DNA from: Candidatus Koribacter versatilis Ellin345 | GTDB taxonomy: Bacteria; Acidobacteriota; Terriglobia; Terriglobales; Acidobacteriaceae | DNA length: 64,000 bases | Assembly: GCF_000014005.1 (NCBI RefSeq) | Contig: NC_008009.1 | Coordinates: forward strand, 1 to 64,000 | Reading direction: 5' to 3' | Shown: positions 27,676-36,790 of the stretch, one piece after another | How positions within the stretch are numbered: position 1 is the stretch's first letter | Layout of the letters: the number at the start of each line of letters is the position of its first letter | Translations under genes and position numbers: made by a program | Notes under the pieces: model-generated | The model's database searches: none | Seen by the model: the letters and a program-made list of their open reading frames with translations, nothing else | Told to the model about the DNA's origin: nothing

Positions 27676-28788
27676 GTGAGAAAAGGCTTCGACAACCCGA
27701 TTCAGCACCAGGCGCCCGAAGGTGCCTGTGTCGCCGTGCGCTTCCAGATTGGCAGCGTCGAGATCCGTCCCGCGACCGTGCTGGCGCCGATGGCAGGGGT
27801 GACGGACACGGTTTTCCGGCGGTTCATCCGCAACCTGGGCGGCTGCGGACTGATGATGACGGAGTTCACCTCGGCTGACGGCTTGGCGCGGATGCGCGAG
27901 GCAAAGGCCCGGCGCTATCTCACGTTCTACGGCAACGAGCGCCCGATTTCGGCACAGTTGTTCGGCAGCGATGCCGAAACGCTCGCCGACGCGGCAAAGG
28001 TCGTGCAGGACCTCGGCTTCGACCTGGTCGACCTGAATTTAGGATGTCCGTCGAAGCGCGTGGTGAAGTGCAATGGCGGCTCCGGACTGTTGCGCGACTT
28101 GCCGCAGATCAAAGTTATCTTCGAATCCGTACGCAAGGCGGTGACGATTCCGTTCACGGTGAAGTTCCGCGCCGGCTGGAACGAGAAGGAACTCGTTTTC
28201 CTTGAGCTGGCGAAATTGGCGGAGAATTGCGGGCTGAATGCTGTCGCGATGCATGCGCGAACGCGCGAGCAGGGCTACAGCGGCCAGGCGAACTGGGGAT
28301 GGATTGCCGACCTGAAGCAGGTGGTGAAAATTCCTGTCATCGGGAATGGCGATATCCGTACACCCGAAGATGCGGCGGCGATGGTGGCGAAGACCGGCTG
28401 TGATGCCGTGATGATCGGCCGCTCCGCGGCGTCGAATCCATGGATCTTCCGTCAGATCGAGCAGTACACCGCCACCGGACGCTACGATCTGCCGACCAAC
28501 GAAGATCGCTACGAGATGATCCGCATGTACTTCCGCATGCTGATCGAGAACGACACCCAAGGCGCGGAAGGCAAGATGAAGCAGTTCGCCTCGTGGTTCA
28601 CGCATGGCGTGCCGGGAGGAGGCGTTCTGCGCAAAGCCGTGTACGAAGCGAAGAAGCGCGAGACGATTCTGGTGGCGGTGGATCAGTTCTTCGAAGCGTT
28701 GCTCGCCGGCAAAATTGCAGCTGCGAGCGAGACGGGGCCGTCACCGAATGATGAGCTGGAGTCAAATCCGGCGGCAATGACGGGCTAG
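27676..28788 (+). CDS. dusB: tRNA-dihydrouridine synthase
   Basis: Dus enzymes reduce uridine to dihydrouridine in tRNA using FMN. The FMN barrel begins VLAPMAGVTDTVFRRF, the catalytic Cys is in NLGCPSKRVVKC, and VIGNGDIRTPEDA and IGRSAASNPWIF are the FMN phosphate motifs. Length is 370 residues with the GTG start at 27676. A GTG at 27736 (beginning RFQIGSVEI) would match the family start better and remove a 20-residue extension; the choice is open. It is divergent from the small membrane gene. Confidence 0.92.
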   Translation: MRKGFDNPIQHQAPEGACVAVRFQIGSVEIRPATVLAPMAGVTDTVFRRFIRNLGGCGLMMTEFTSADGLARMREAKARRYLTFYGNERPISAQLFGSDAETLADAAKVVQDLGFDLVDLNLGCPSKRVVKCNGGSGLLRDLPQIKVIFESVRKAVTIPFTVKFRAGWNEKELVFLELAKLAENCGLNAVAMHARTREQGYSGQANWGWIADLKQVVKIPVIGNGDIRTPEDAAAMVAKTGCDAVMIGRSAASNPWIFRQIEQYTATGRYDLPTNEDRYEMIRMYFRMLIENDTQGAEGKMKQFASWFTHGVPGGGVLRKAVYEAKKRETILVAVDQFFEALLAGKIAAASETGPSPNDELESNPAAMTG

Positions 28789-29210
28789 ACGAACCACTCC
28801 CTCTCTCTCCACAAATAACTCGCAATCGCCATCCGCACTAAAATCTGGACTCCGTCGAGACTCATCGCCGCATAGCGTTCGTCCACCACAGCGCTCGAGA
28901 TATGCGGCACGACAAACAGAATTCCGACGGCGCAGAGGATGACGGTCAGCAACCGCGCCCAGTTCTGACGCAGCAACAAGCCCGTTCCGCCTGCGCAGAG
29001 CGCGATCGTGTACAGGAAGAAGGGCGTCGGCCCCATGACTTCGAGGCCGCTGCCGAGCAGCTGTGCGGCGAGGCGCAACGACATCGAGCCAATCAACGAC
29101 AGCACTCCACAAATACACAGCACCGCTGCGAATGAGAAACACACGATCGCAATCGGCAAGATCAGCACCGGCCGTTCCACGTTCTCGGAGGTGAGCAACT
29201 GCTGCGTCAT
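28785..29210 (-). CDS. Four-TM membrane protein, unknown
   Basis: A 141-residue protein with four hydrophobic segments; the second half (GTGLLLRQNWARLLTVILCAVGILF) recalls small bacterial membrane proteins whose members are not characterised. The start MTQQLLTSEN at 29210 is preferred; the longer frame to 29402 has no membrane or family-like sequence and covers the promoter of the basic-protein gene. It converges with dusB with a four-base overlap. Confidence 0.58.
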   Translation of the reverse strand: MTQQLLTSENVERPVLILPIAIVCFSFAAVLCICGVLSLIGSMSLRLAAQLLGSGLEVMGPTPFFLYTIALCAGGTGLLLRQNWARLLTVILCAVGILFVVPHISSAVVDERYAAMSLDGVQILVRMAIASYLWREREWFV

Positions 29211-29311
29211 GTGGTGAAAGGTTGTACCGGCGGATTCCCGGGGCGCAACCGCGGGTTTAGGAATTGAATCACACCTAGTGGAAGTACGAAGCAAAGAGGA
29301 GGCTAGATTCA

Positions 29312-29611
29312 ATGGCAGCAACCAAAAAGTCCACACGCAGCCGCTCATCGCGGAGCAGCGGGACGCGCTCGCGTAAAACTGCAGCGAAGAAGAAGAGCAC
29401 ACGTCGCACGTCGGCGAAGAAGTCGTCGCGTCGTAAATACAGCCCGAAAGCTGGAAAGTCCGTGAAGCGCGAGATGCATGAGTTCAAGCGTGGCAAGTTA
29501 AAGAGCGGACGTAGCGGAAAGAAAGTGAAGAGCCGTAAGCAGGCGATCGCGATTGGTTTGTCGGAAGCACGGCGTTCGGGCGCGAAGGTTCCGCGTAAGA
29601 AGGCCGCGTAG
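29312..29611 (+). CDS. Histone H1-like basic protein (DUF6496-like)
   Basis: A 99-residue protein rich in Lys, Arg, Ser and Ala. The N-terminal half is low-complexity (RSRKTAAKKKSTRRTSAKKS), resembling bacterial H1-like proteins. The C-terminal 45 residues are more ordered: MHEFKRGKLKSGRSGKKVKS, then RKQAIAIGLSEARRSG. The latter pattern fits what I recall as DUF6496. It probably binds DNA or RNA. GAGGAGG precedes the ATG and a strong terminator follows, so it is an independent transcript. Confidence 0.72.
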   Translation: MAATKKSTRSRSSRSSGTRSRKTAAKKKSTRRTSAKKSSRRKYSPKAGKSVKREMHEFKRGKLKSGRSGKKVKSRKQAIAIGLSEARRSGAKVPRKKAA

Positions 29612-29634
29612 TCGAACCCTCAAGGGAGAAAGAG

Positions 29635-29666
29635 AAAACACCGGTGGGTGCCGGTGTTTTCTGTTT
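29635..29666 (+). terminator. Terminator after the histone-like gene
   Basis: AAAACACCGG pairs with CCGGTGTTTT around TGGGTG, followed by CTGTTT. It ends 17 bases before the HAD gene start. Confidence 0.85.
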
Positions 29667-29682
29667 CACAGATAGGAAACAC

Positions 29683-30369
29683 ATGCTCAAGGCTGCGATC
29701 TTCGATATTGACGGCACGCTTGTTGACTCAGTGGACCTCCACGCCGAGGCTTGGGTGCGCGCGTTCCACCGCTTTCGTTATCAGCACGTAACGTTCGCCG
29801 AGGTTCGCTCGCAAATCGGCAAAGGCGGCGATCAACTCATGCCCGTCTTTATCCCGCAGCAGGACCTGGAGCGGATTGGCGATGCGTTAGAGCAATGGCG
29901 CTCGGAACTCTTCCGTCGCGAATACATGCCTCACGTGAAGCCATTCCCCATGGTGCGCGAACTCTTTGAGCATTTGAAGAACGATGGCTGGCAGATCGCG
30001 CTGGCGTCGTCATCGAACAAGCAGGACCTGGAGCAGTATAAAAAGATTGCGAACATCGGTGATCTTCTGGAAGCAAGCACCTCCGCCGATGACGCAGAAC
30101 GCTCCAAGCCGCATCCCGACATCTTTGCCGCGGCGCTCGATCATCTTGGCGGACTGAAGCCGACTGAAGTTGTGGTGGTGGGTGATACACCCTATGACGC
30201 CGAGGCTGCGCGCAAGCTCGGGGTCCGCGAGATTATCGGCGTGTTGTGCGGCGGATTTCGGGAAGATGATCTGCGCAAGTCAGGATGCACCGCGATTTAT
30301 CCCGAGCCGGCGGACATCCTGGAGCACTACGCCGAATCCGCATTCGGAAGAGCGCGTAAGGCGGCTTAG
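29683..30369 (+). CDS. HAD family phosphatase
   Basis: The 228-residue protein has HAD motif I FDIDGTLVDS (residues 7-16), motif II ASSSNK near 106, the Lys of motif III in SKPHPDIF and motif IV VVGDTPYDAEAA. A helical cap lies after motif I, so it belongs to the phosphoglycolate phosphatase/beta-phosphoglucomutase branch. The substrate cannot be read. GATAGGAAAC precedes ATG 29683; an in-frame start at 29644 lies inside the terminator. It converges on the FmdB gene with a four-base overlap. Confidence 0.85.
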   Translation: MLKAAIFDIDGTLVDSVDLHAEAWVRAFHRFRYQHVTFAEVRSQIGKGGDQLMPVFIPQQDLERIGDALEQWRSELFRREYMPHVKPFPMVRELFEHLKNDGWQIALASSSNKQDLEQYKKIANIGDLLEASTSADDAERSKPHPDIFAAALDHLGGLKPTEVVVVGDTPYDAEAARKLGVREIIGVLCGGFREDDLRKSGCTAIYPEPADILEHYAESAFGRARKAA

Positions 30370-30665
30370 GATTTCTTGTCGGAACTGGTGGAAGGCTTCG
30401 GCGTCTCCGCGGATGCTGGGGCACTCTCCGATTTCTTTTCTGAAGAAGTGGAGTCGGTTGAGCTGCTTTTGGCCGCGCCACCCTTTTTCTTCGCGTAGTC
30501 GGTTACGTACCAGCCTTCGCCCTTGAATTGCACGGCGGGAGCGCTCAGCAGGCGTTCGACCTCGCCGCCGCACTTTGGGCAGACTTTTTCGGGCTCGTCC
30601 GAGAACTTCTGGATCTTTTCAAAACGCTCGCGGCACTGTTTGCACTCGTATTCGTAGAGAGGCAC
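30366..30665 (-). CDS. FmdB family zinc-ribbon protein
   Basis: A 99-residue protein. The first about 45 residues form the FmdB zinc ribbon: YEYECKQC and CPKCGGEVERLLSAP. A spacer with GEGWYVTDY follows and then a Ser/Lys-rich tail (KSSSTDSTSSEKKSE). Role is unknown but the family is frequently found as a stand-alone regulator-like protein. GTG at 30665 has AAGGA nine bases upstream. Confidence 0.82.
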   Translation of the reverse strand: MPLYEYECKQCRERFEKIQKFSDEPEKVCPKCGGEVERLLSAPAVQFKGEGWYVTDYAKKKGGAAKSSSTDSTSSEKKSESAPASAETPKPSTSSDKKS

Positions 30666-30751
30666 GGAAATGAATCCTTAATTCAACTTGATCTCTCTTT
30701 GATTCTAGAGTTGCGGGAAAATCCGCGCAAACTTGAGGTATCCTGCGCTGG

Positions 30752-31615
30752 ATGGCGGAGAACGTCCAGCGCGGCACGCTGTACCTCGTGGGGACGCCGA
30801 TTGGCAACCTCGAAGACATCACTTTCCGCGCCATTCGCACGATGAAAGAGGTCCAGCTCATTGCCTGCGAAGACACGCGCCAGACCCAAAAACTCCTCAA
30901 TCACTACGATATCGTGACCCACACCACCAGCTATCACGAGCACAATGAGCTGACGCGGTCCGCCGAGCTGGTAATGCAGTTGGAACAAGGGAAGAGCATC
31001 GCTCTGGTTACCGATGCCGGTATGCCTGGAATTTCCGATCCGGGCTTCCGATTGATTACGCTGGCGATCCGGCACCGGATTCCCGTTGTTCCGATTCCCG
31101 GTCCGTCGGCTTTTCTCAGCGCGCTTGTCGCCAGCGGACTGCCGACTGATGCGTTTCGTTTCCTGGGCTTTCTTCCCAGCAAAGAAGGCCAGCGCGCCAA
31201 AGCGCTGGAGGGGATTCGGAATTCGACGCGGACCGTCATCTTCTACGAGGCTCCGCATCGGTTGCTCGAGACCGTTGAGGAGATCGTGCAGGTTCTTGGC
31301 CCGGAGCGGCCGGTCGTGGTCGCGCGTGAGGTGACGAAACTGCATGAAGAGTTTCTTCGTGGAACGTCCACCGAAGTTCTCTCCGAGCTGAAACATCGCG
31401 CAGAGGTGAAGGGCGAGATCACGTTGCTCATCGGCCGTGCCCCCGAGCAGCAGCATGGTCAATCTGTGTTCAGCGCCGCCACGGTCCGCACACGCGTGCG
31501 TGAACTGATGAAGCACGAGAACCTTGACGAACGCGATGCGCTCAAGCGTGTAGCCAAAGAGATGGGCGTGAGCAAGAGCGAAGCCTACCGCGAATTGCAG
31601 AAGACCAAGGACTGA
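30752..31615 (+). CDS. rsmI: 16S rRNA 2'-O-ribose methyltransferase RsmI
   Basis: RsmI methylates C1402 of 16S rRNA. The tetrapyrrole-methylase fold motifs are clear: YLVGTPIGNLEDITFRA at 11-27, TDAGMPGISDPG and PGPSAFLSALVASGLPTD. A C-terminal helical part ends SKSEAYRELQKTK. At 287 residues it is the normal size. It is divergent from the FmdB gene, leaving 86 bases for both promoters. Confidence 0.95.
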   Translation: MAENVQRGTLYLVGTPIGNLEDITFRAIRTMKEVQLIACEDTRQTQKLLNHYDIVTHTTSYHEHNELTRSAELVMQLEQGKSIALVTDAGMPGISDPGFRLITLAIRHRIPVVPIPGPSAFLSALVASGLPTDAFRFLGFLPSKEGQRAKALEGIRNSTRTVIFYEAPHRLLETVEEIVQVLGPERPVVVAREVTKLHEEFLRGTSTEVLSELKHRAEVKGEITLLIGRAPEQQHGQSVFSAATVRTRVRELMKHENLDERDALKRVAKEMGVSKSEAYRELQKTKD

Positions 31616-31618
31616 CGC

Positions 31619-32092
31619 CTATTCTCCTGACGAATGATCGTGCACGATGCGCCATCCCTCGGGGAATTTCCGCACCAGCAGCGTGAACATCCCGTGCGGC
31701 TTCTTGCCGTCCGGCATCTCGAGTTGCCACTGGCCGCGCACGAAGGCCGCATCATCGGACAGTGATGTAATTTTCAATTCAGGAAATGACACCTTTCCCA
31801 TGGTCTTGCCCGAACCTTGGTAACGTGCCTTGTAGCGGTCCAGGGTCGGCTGCCAGCCGTGGGTTTCTGTGGCGTTGGAGAAGAACGTCAGGTCAGGCGA
31901 ATTCCAGTATCCGGCCATGTAGCCCTCCAGATCGCCGTGGTTCCAGGCTTCGGTCTGGGCCTGCAAGACCTTTTGAATCTGCTGCTCAGCCGCATTTCCA
32001 TCGGATTGCGAGGCAACGGAGGATTGGGCGGTTGCCAAGGCTCCCCAAACTACGATCGCGCATAGCAGTACCACTCTCAATGGTGTTACCAA
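31619..32092 (-). CDS. Secreted NTF2/SnoaL-like protein
   Basis: A signal peptide (ending GALATAQ) is followed by a YybH/SnoaL-type domain: IQKVLQAQTEAWNHGDLEGYMAGY, later AFVRGQWQLEMPDGKKPHG and VRKFPEGWRIVHDHSS. The start is probably the TTG at 32092, eight bases after GGGAG; no ATG precedes the signal peptide. That gives 157 residues. A protein of the same kind is encoded at 40290. Both could bind small molecules in the periplasm; function is unknown. Confidence 0.72.
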   Translation of the reverse strand: MVTPLRVVLLCAIVVWGALATAQSSVASQSDGNAAEQQIQKVLQAQTEAWNHGDLEGYMAGYWNSPDLTFFSNATETHGWQPTLDRYKARYQGSGKTMGKVSFPELKITSLSDDAAFVRGQWQLEMPDGKKPHGMFTLLVRKFPEGWRIVHDHSSGE

Positions 32093-32478
32093 GTTAATTA
32101 CTCCCAAAGGTACTCATATTGTTGGCACCGGAGGTACAGTACCATCGTTATAGCTGGTTACGTTGACCGAGGTTACAAGTTGCTGTAAGTTGGACGCTCT
32201 TCTACCCGTTGCTTAGGATTCATGCGCCTTTGGGCCATATACTGAGCGGGAAGAAGACGCGATTCGGAACGGGAAGTCCAGTTACAGGTTCGTTACCTGT
32301 AACCTCCTCTTCAGCGTCGTGACCCAGTCAGGCTGTGTGGGTCTCCCCCCATGCCATTGCAGCCGCAAGGGCAACTCTGCGCGAAATTCAGGGTTGATGC
32401 TCTGCGCGGGGCTCGCTCTCGGGAATTTGGTACAGGGTCCTCGCGCCGATGTTCGGTGCTCGGCCGAGGAAGAGTGAT
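32093..32478. other. Intergenic region upstream of the Ser/Thr kinase gene
   Basis: No gene seen. It holds a weak promoter-like pair TTGACC and TAAGTT (32163-32191, 17-base spacer) and a perfect nine-base inverted repeat GTTACAGGT/ACCTGTAAC at 32281-32303 with a five-base loop. The repeat has no T-run and could be an operator or an RNA hairpin in the kinase leader. Confidence 0.4.
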
Positions 32479-34701
32479 ATGCCAACGGAAACCATAGGCC
32501 GTTACGAAGTGGAAAGCGTCATTGGACGCGGCGCAATGGCCGTCGTCTACAAGGCCGTCGATCCTACGATCGGCCGCACCGTTGCGCTCAAGACCATGCG
32601 CTTCGACGTGCATGGCATCGAGAAGAATGAAGTACTGTCGCGCTTCCGCAATGAAGCGCGCGCAGCGGGAAAGCTACTTCATCCGAACCTGGTCACAATT
32701 TACGACGCCGGCGAACAGGAAGGAACGTTCTACATCGCTATGGAGTGCGTTGAGGGGAATACCCTCCAGGCGCTGCTCTCCGAACAGCGGTTCCTCACCC
32801 TCGATCGCACCATCGACATCATGACCCAGATTTGCGCTGGCCTCGATTACGCCCATGCTAACGGCGTAATCCACCGCGACATTAAGCCGGCGAACATCAT
32901 GATCACCCGCAGTGGCGTGGTGAAAATCATGGATTTCGGTATCGCCAAGTCCGGCGCGCAGTTGACGACCGGCGGCGATGTCCTGGGCACCCCGAATTAC
33001 ATCTCGCCCGAAATGGTGAAGGGCGATCCAATTGATGGCCGTTCTGACCTGTTCAGCGCCGCAGTGATTCTCCACGAAATGTTGCTTGGGGAACGTCCGT
33101 TCACGGCGCCGAACATCAGCACCATCATCTACAAGATTGTGAATGAGCCGTTGCCGCCGGACCTCGAGACGAAGGTACATCCGGCCGTTGCTGCGATTTT
33201 GCGCAAGGCGCTCTCGAAACATCCGTCGGACCGCTACCAGGCGGGTGCGGATTTAGTCGGAGCGTTAAAGAGCTACCAAGCTCTGCTCACGCAACCAATT
33301 CCGACCTCGGTTGTTCCGGGGACACCGATTGTCACGAACTGGCCTGCGGTTTCACCAGCGGCAAGCGCGGCTGCACCGAAGCTCTCCGACACGGCTTCGT
33401 ATCCAAGACCGCAACAGTCGCCGTCGGCGCCCCCAGGTCCTACCTATCAGGCGCCTGAGGTGTTCGGCTCCGACGTTCCGGAAGTCTTCCGCGCTCCTGT
33501 GTCGTCGTCAGACCTGGGCAGCACTCCATATCCGCCACCGATGAGGTCGTCGTCACCGCCACCGCCAGCGAATCCGGTTCCGGCGAGCTTTGGTCCGGTG
33601 GGGATGCAGCCGGCTGTGGTGCCGCCGCCGATTTTCGGGGCAAAGAATCTTGAGCATGAAACGATTGCGCCACCGCCGTCAAAGAGCGCATTTCCGCGCA
33701 TTTTGATTGTGGCCGTCGTAACGGTGGTCGTCATCGCGGCCGGCGTCTTCGGCTATCGCGCCATGAACGATCAGACGCCCTCGAAACAACAAGCACCGCT
33801 GACGGTGGTAACTCCGGATCCGGTAGCGATTACCCAGACTGAGTCGGCAAAGGGCCGTGAAGAGACTTCCAAAATTGACGCAAGTGCAGCGGCAGCGACT
33901 GTAAACAAGGCCAACGCAGCGCCCGCCGCTACAAAAGGAAACAAGAAGAACCCTCAGCCTACGCCAGCTCCGGCAGTCGCGACGGTTGCGCCGCCGCCTG
34001 TGGTTCCGGGCGCAACAACTGCCGATCTTGCGATCAACTCAAATCCAGCTGGCGCAAGCGTTCAGCTCGACGGACAGAACCGCGGCGAGAAAACGCCTTT
34101 CACCGCTTCCGGCATGAAGGCCGGATCGCATACGGTAATTTTCACGAGGCCCGGTTATCAGCCGATGACTCGCACGGTCGAAATCGCCGCGGGGAACAAC
34201 GCGTCGCTCAATGTCAATCTTGCCGTGGCGCCGACAGGTATCGCGTTCGAGAGCACTCCGGCGGGCGCGCAGATTTTCGTGGACGATGAACCGACTGGAA
34301 AAGTCACTCCCGCGACGGTCACAATTCCTCCCGGATCGCATTCGGTGAGCATCTTCAAGCAGGGTTTCGACGAAGGCACCGGCAACGTGCATGTGGGTGA
34401 GGGCGAGCTTCAGCACTTCGCGGTTGTCCTACAGCCCGGCGATCGTGATTCCCGCACCAAGCGCTTGTTCGCAGGCGCCAAAGACAAAGGGATGATCATC
34501 GTGCGTTCGCGTCCACGCGGTGCCCAGATCAGGCTCGAAGACATGAATGTGGCGACTACACCAGCGCGCATCATCGTGCGCAATGGCAAAGCGCATCTGC
34601 TGGTCACCAAGGACGGTTACAAGCCGTTCAAGAAGGAAGTCCAAGTGGATAAGGGCGACATCGTGGTGGTGGATGCGACGCTCGAACCTGTCGGCCAGTA
34701 A
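32479..34701 (+). CDS. Membrane Ser/Thr protein kinase with three PEGA domains
   Basis: The 740-residue protein has a eukaryotic-like kinase domain (about residues 1-270) with the P-loop VIGRGAMAVVYKA, HRDIKPANIM from about residue 131 (catalytic Asp), and DFGIAK near 152. A Pro/Ser-rich cytoplasmic linker follows (about 280-400). One membrane helix is at about 409-430. The extracytoplasmic part has an Ala/Lys/Pro-rich spacer and three PEGA repeats starting near 515, 587 and 671 (NSNPAGASVQLDG, ESTPAGAQIFVDD, RSRPRGAQIRLED). It is probably a receptor kinase that senses envelope or cell-wall signals. ATG 32479 has GAGGAAGAG upstream. It ends in a terminator. Confidence 0.93.
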   Translation: MPTETIGRYEVESVIGRGAMAVVYKAVDPTIGRTVALKTMRFDVHGIEKNEVLSRFRNEARAAGKLLHPNLVTIYDAGEQEGTFYIAMECVEGNTLQALLSEQRFLTLDRTIDIMTQICAGLDYAHANGVIHRDIKPANIMITRSGVVKIMDFGIAKSGAQLTTGGDVLGTPNYISPEMVKGDPIDGRSDLFSAAVILHEMLLGERPFTAPNISTIIYKIVNEPLPPDLETKVHPAVAAILRKALSKHPSDRYQAGADLVGALKSYQALLTQPIPTSVVPGTPIVTNWPAVSPAASAAAPKLSDTASYPRPQQSPSAPPGPTYQAPEVFGSDVPEVFRAPVSSSDLGSTPYPPPMRSSSPPPPANPVPASFGPVGMQPAVVPPPIFGAKNLEHETIAPPPSKSAFPRILIVAVVTVVVIAAGVFGYRAMNDQTPSKQQAPLTVVTPDPVAITQTESAKGREETSKIDASAAAATVNKANAAPAATKGNKKNPQPTPAPAVATVAPPPVVPGATTADLAINSNPAGASVQLDGQNRGEKTPFTASGMKAGSHTVIFTRPGYQPMTRTVEIAAGNNASLNVNLAVAPTGIAFESTPAGAQIFVDDEPTGKVTPATVTIPPGSHSVSIFKQGFDEGTGNVHVGEGELQHFAVVLQPGDRDSRTKRLFAGAKDKGMIIVRSRPRGAQIRLEDMNVATTPARIIVRNGKAHLLVTKDGYKPFKKEVQVDKGDIVVVDATLEPVGQ

Positions 34702-34725
34702 TTTAGAAGAAGTCTTGGTAACGAG

Positions 34726-34755
34726 AAAGGCGCGAGAGGATCGCGCCTTTCGTAT
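34726..34755. terminator. Bidirectional terminator between the kinase and TonB/TPR genes
   Basis: AAAGGCGCGA pairs with TCGCGCCTTT around GAGGA. It is symmetric, so it can end both convergent transcripts. Confidence 0.8.
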
Positions 34756-35844
34756 TTATTGAGCCTGCTTTTCCAGGTCTTGCGCGAGCCCTTCGACTTC
34801 CCGAGCACGCGAGTACTTCAGGTTCTTGCGATACACGGTTTCACAGGTGCGCAGCACGATGATCGCTTCATCCTTCGCCATTGCCTGGCCGGCATCGCCG
34901 GCAGCCTGATCGCAGTACTTCAGGGCCTCTTCGCCCGCACCCATCTCCTGGTTCAGCGACGCAAGCATGAAGAGATTCATTACCCGGTGACGGCGGTCGT
35001 TGGTGTATTGCGTCTTCGAAGTCGGATCCTGTAATCGCTTTTCGTAGATCTCAACTGCTTTGAGGAACAGCGGCTCCGCCTTGCTGAAGTTGTTCTCGGC
35101 AAGGTATACCTGCGCGAGATTTCCGATTGCGTCTGCGATCTCCGAAGAGTCGGCTTCGCGGTGGTTTTGCTGGATCTGGATCGCCTGCATCAAATATGGC
35201 TCGGCCGCGGAATAGTTCTTCTGGCGGTACTCAACAGATCCCAGTCTCGACAGCGCATTCGCCAATTCCTGCCAGTTTGCCTGGCCTAGCTTAGAAGCCT
35301 CGCTGCGACCGATCTCGAACTGTTGTTTCGCGGTTGCGTAGTCTTGTTTTGCAAGCGCCTCTTCGCCAGCGCGCCACGCCGGCCAGTATGTTTCCTGGAA
35401 ATGTTTTTCTAACTCGCGTTCCGCTTCAGACGCAAAGAGGGAATAGTGGACCGTCAGTTGTGTGACCGCCGGCACGCGCGTCTCGCCAGAATAGAAGGGC
35501 CGGAAGAGCCACTGTTTCACGAATGCGACAGCCGTTGGCGCCAGTGCTGGATGCCCTGAAACTACTTTGGTCGAGGCGACATTGCCGTCGGTGTCGATCG
35601 TCGCTTCAATCACAACGTCGCCCTCGATTTTATTTACCGAGGCGAGTGCGGGATAGATCTGCAAGGGCCGGGTCAAAATGTGCGAGAGCGCGTCGGTCTC
35701 ATTCACTGTGACGGAACTCGAGGACACCGCAGGCTTCGGAGCAGGCTTCCCGAATGGTGCGGGTTTCGGCGCTGACGGTGCATCCGGCAGATTTTGCGCA
35801 ATCGCAGCTAACGACAACAAGAAAATGCAGAGAAGTGTTTTCAT
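34756..35844 (-). CDS. Secreted TonB C-terminal domain plus TPR protein
   Basis: The 362-residue protein has a signal peptide (MKTLLCIFLLSLAAIAQ). Residues about 40-125 form a TonB C-terminal-like domain: GDVVIEATIDTDGNVASTKVVSGHPAL and VKQWLFRPF. The C-terminal two thirds contains TPR-like helical repeats (NALSRLGSVEYRQKNYSAAEPYLMQA and ADAIGNLAQVYLAENNFSKAEPLF). There is no N-terminal TM anchor typical of TonB, so it is periplasmic. The start ATG at 35844 overlaps the hydrolase stop (TGATG), so the two are coupled. Function is unknown. Confidence 0.78.
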   Translation of the reverse strand: MKTLLCIFLLSLAAIAQNLPDAPSAPKPAPFGKPAPKPAVSSSSVTVNETDALSHILTRPLQIYPALASVNKIEGDVVIEATIDTDGNVASTKVVSGHPALAPTAVAFVKQWLFRPFYSGETRVPAVTQLTVHYSLFASEAERELEKHFQETYWPAWRAGEEALAKQDYATAKQQFEIGRSEASKLGQANWQELANALSRLGSVEYRQKNYSAAEPYLMQAIQIQQNHREADSSEIADAIGNLAQVYLAENNFSKAEPLFLKAVEIYEKRLQDPTSKTQYTNDRRHRVMNLFMLASLNQEMGAGEEALKYCDQAAGDAGQAMAKDEAIIVLRTCETVYRKNLKYSRAREVEGLAQDLEKQAQ

Positions 35845-36707
35845 CACAGATACCGCGGCACTGGTTTTCCGCGCTCATCGCGTTCGACGTATGCGAAGGG
35901 ATGCTCGTGATCGTGAGTGAATGCGACCAGCCACTTCTCCGGAATCGCCACGTCGTAGAACTTCTTGCGATTATCAATGCACAGGATCGGGTCGAGGTCG
36001 TAGCCCATCACCCACGTCGGGTCCAAGTGTGCGGACGTCGGAATTAGATCGCTGATGTAGCACGCAGTCTTGCCTTGGCTCTCGATGATCACAGCCTGCA
36101 GATTGCGGGTATGTCCGGGGAACATCTTCACACGAACGCCGGGCGCGATCTCCGCATCGCCCTTGAGTAGTTTCATCTGACCGGCGTTGATCAACGGGTC
36201 GTAGTTATCGCTGATGTAGCTCACCTTGTCGCGATCGTGCTGTTCCTGCGCGTGCTCCCACTCACCCTGTTGCGCATAATATGTGGCGCGCGGGAATGTC
36301 GGCGTGGCACGACCGTCTTTGTAATAGGTGTTCCAGCCGCAATGATCGAAGTGCAGGTGAGTGTTGATCACCACATCTATATCGTCTGGCGATAGTTTCA
36401 AAGTTTCGAAACTATGCAACAATGCGGATTGGTTTCCGTAGATCTGTTGTTGCTTCTCGCCCAGCTTCGGGCCGATCCCAGTCTCCACCAGGATGTTCTT
36501 GCCATTCCCGCGGATGAGCAGCGAGTTCAAGCCGAGCGTGATCCGGTTCTGGTCGTCAGCCGCAACCCGCTTGCTCCAGAGCGGCTTGGGCACAACTCCG
36601 AACATGGCTCCGCCATCGAGCCAATACGTTCCGTCGGTCAGGATGGTCAGCTCGAAATCGCCAATTGTGGTGCGATGCGTCTTGCTGGAGATTGCCGGTA
36701 CGTTCAT
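35844..36707 (-). CDS. Metallo-beta-lactamase fold hydrolase
   Basis: The 287-residue protein has the MBL metal motif HLHFDH within NTHLHFDHCG (about residues 114-123), the later ligand in PGHTRNLQ, the Asp in ISDLIPTSAH and His near HDHEHP. It belongs to the lactonase/AttM-like branch of cytosolic MBL proteins. It has no signal peptide. The substrate is unknown; lactone hydrolysis is possible. It lies downstream of parB with 83 bases between and overlaps the TonB/TPR gene. Confidence 0.85.
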   Translation of the reverse strand: MNVPAISSKTHRTTIGDFELTILTDGTYWLDGGAMFGVVPKPLWSKRVAADDQNRITLGLNSLLIRGNGKNILVETGIGPKLGEKQQQIYGNQSALLHSFETLKLSPDDIDVVINTHLHFDHCGWNTYYKDGRATPTFPRATYYAQQGEWEHAQEQHDRDKVSYISDNYDPLINAGQMKLLKGDAEIAPGVRVKMFPGHTRNLQAVIIESQGKTACYISDLIPTSAHLDPTWVMGYDLDPILCIDNRKKFYDVAIPEKWLVAFTHDHEHPFAYVERDERGKPVPRYL

Positions 36708-36790
36708 GAAGCGTCTAGGGTTTCGCTCTCTGCGACATTTGTTTTATTGATATCTCGTTCATGTGACGGCTTGATTACAGACCCAAGCCG

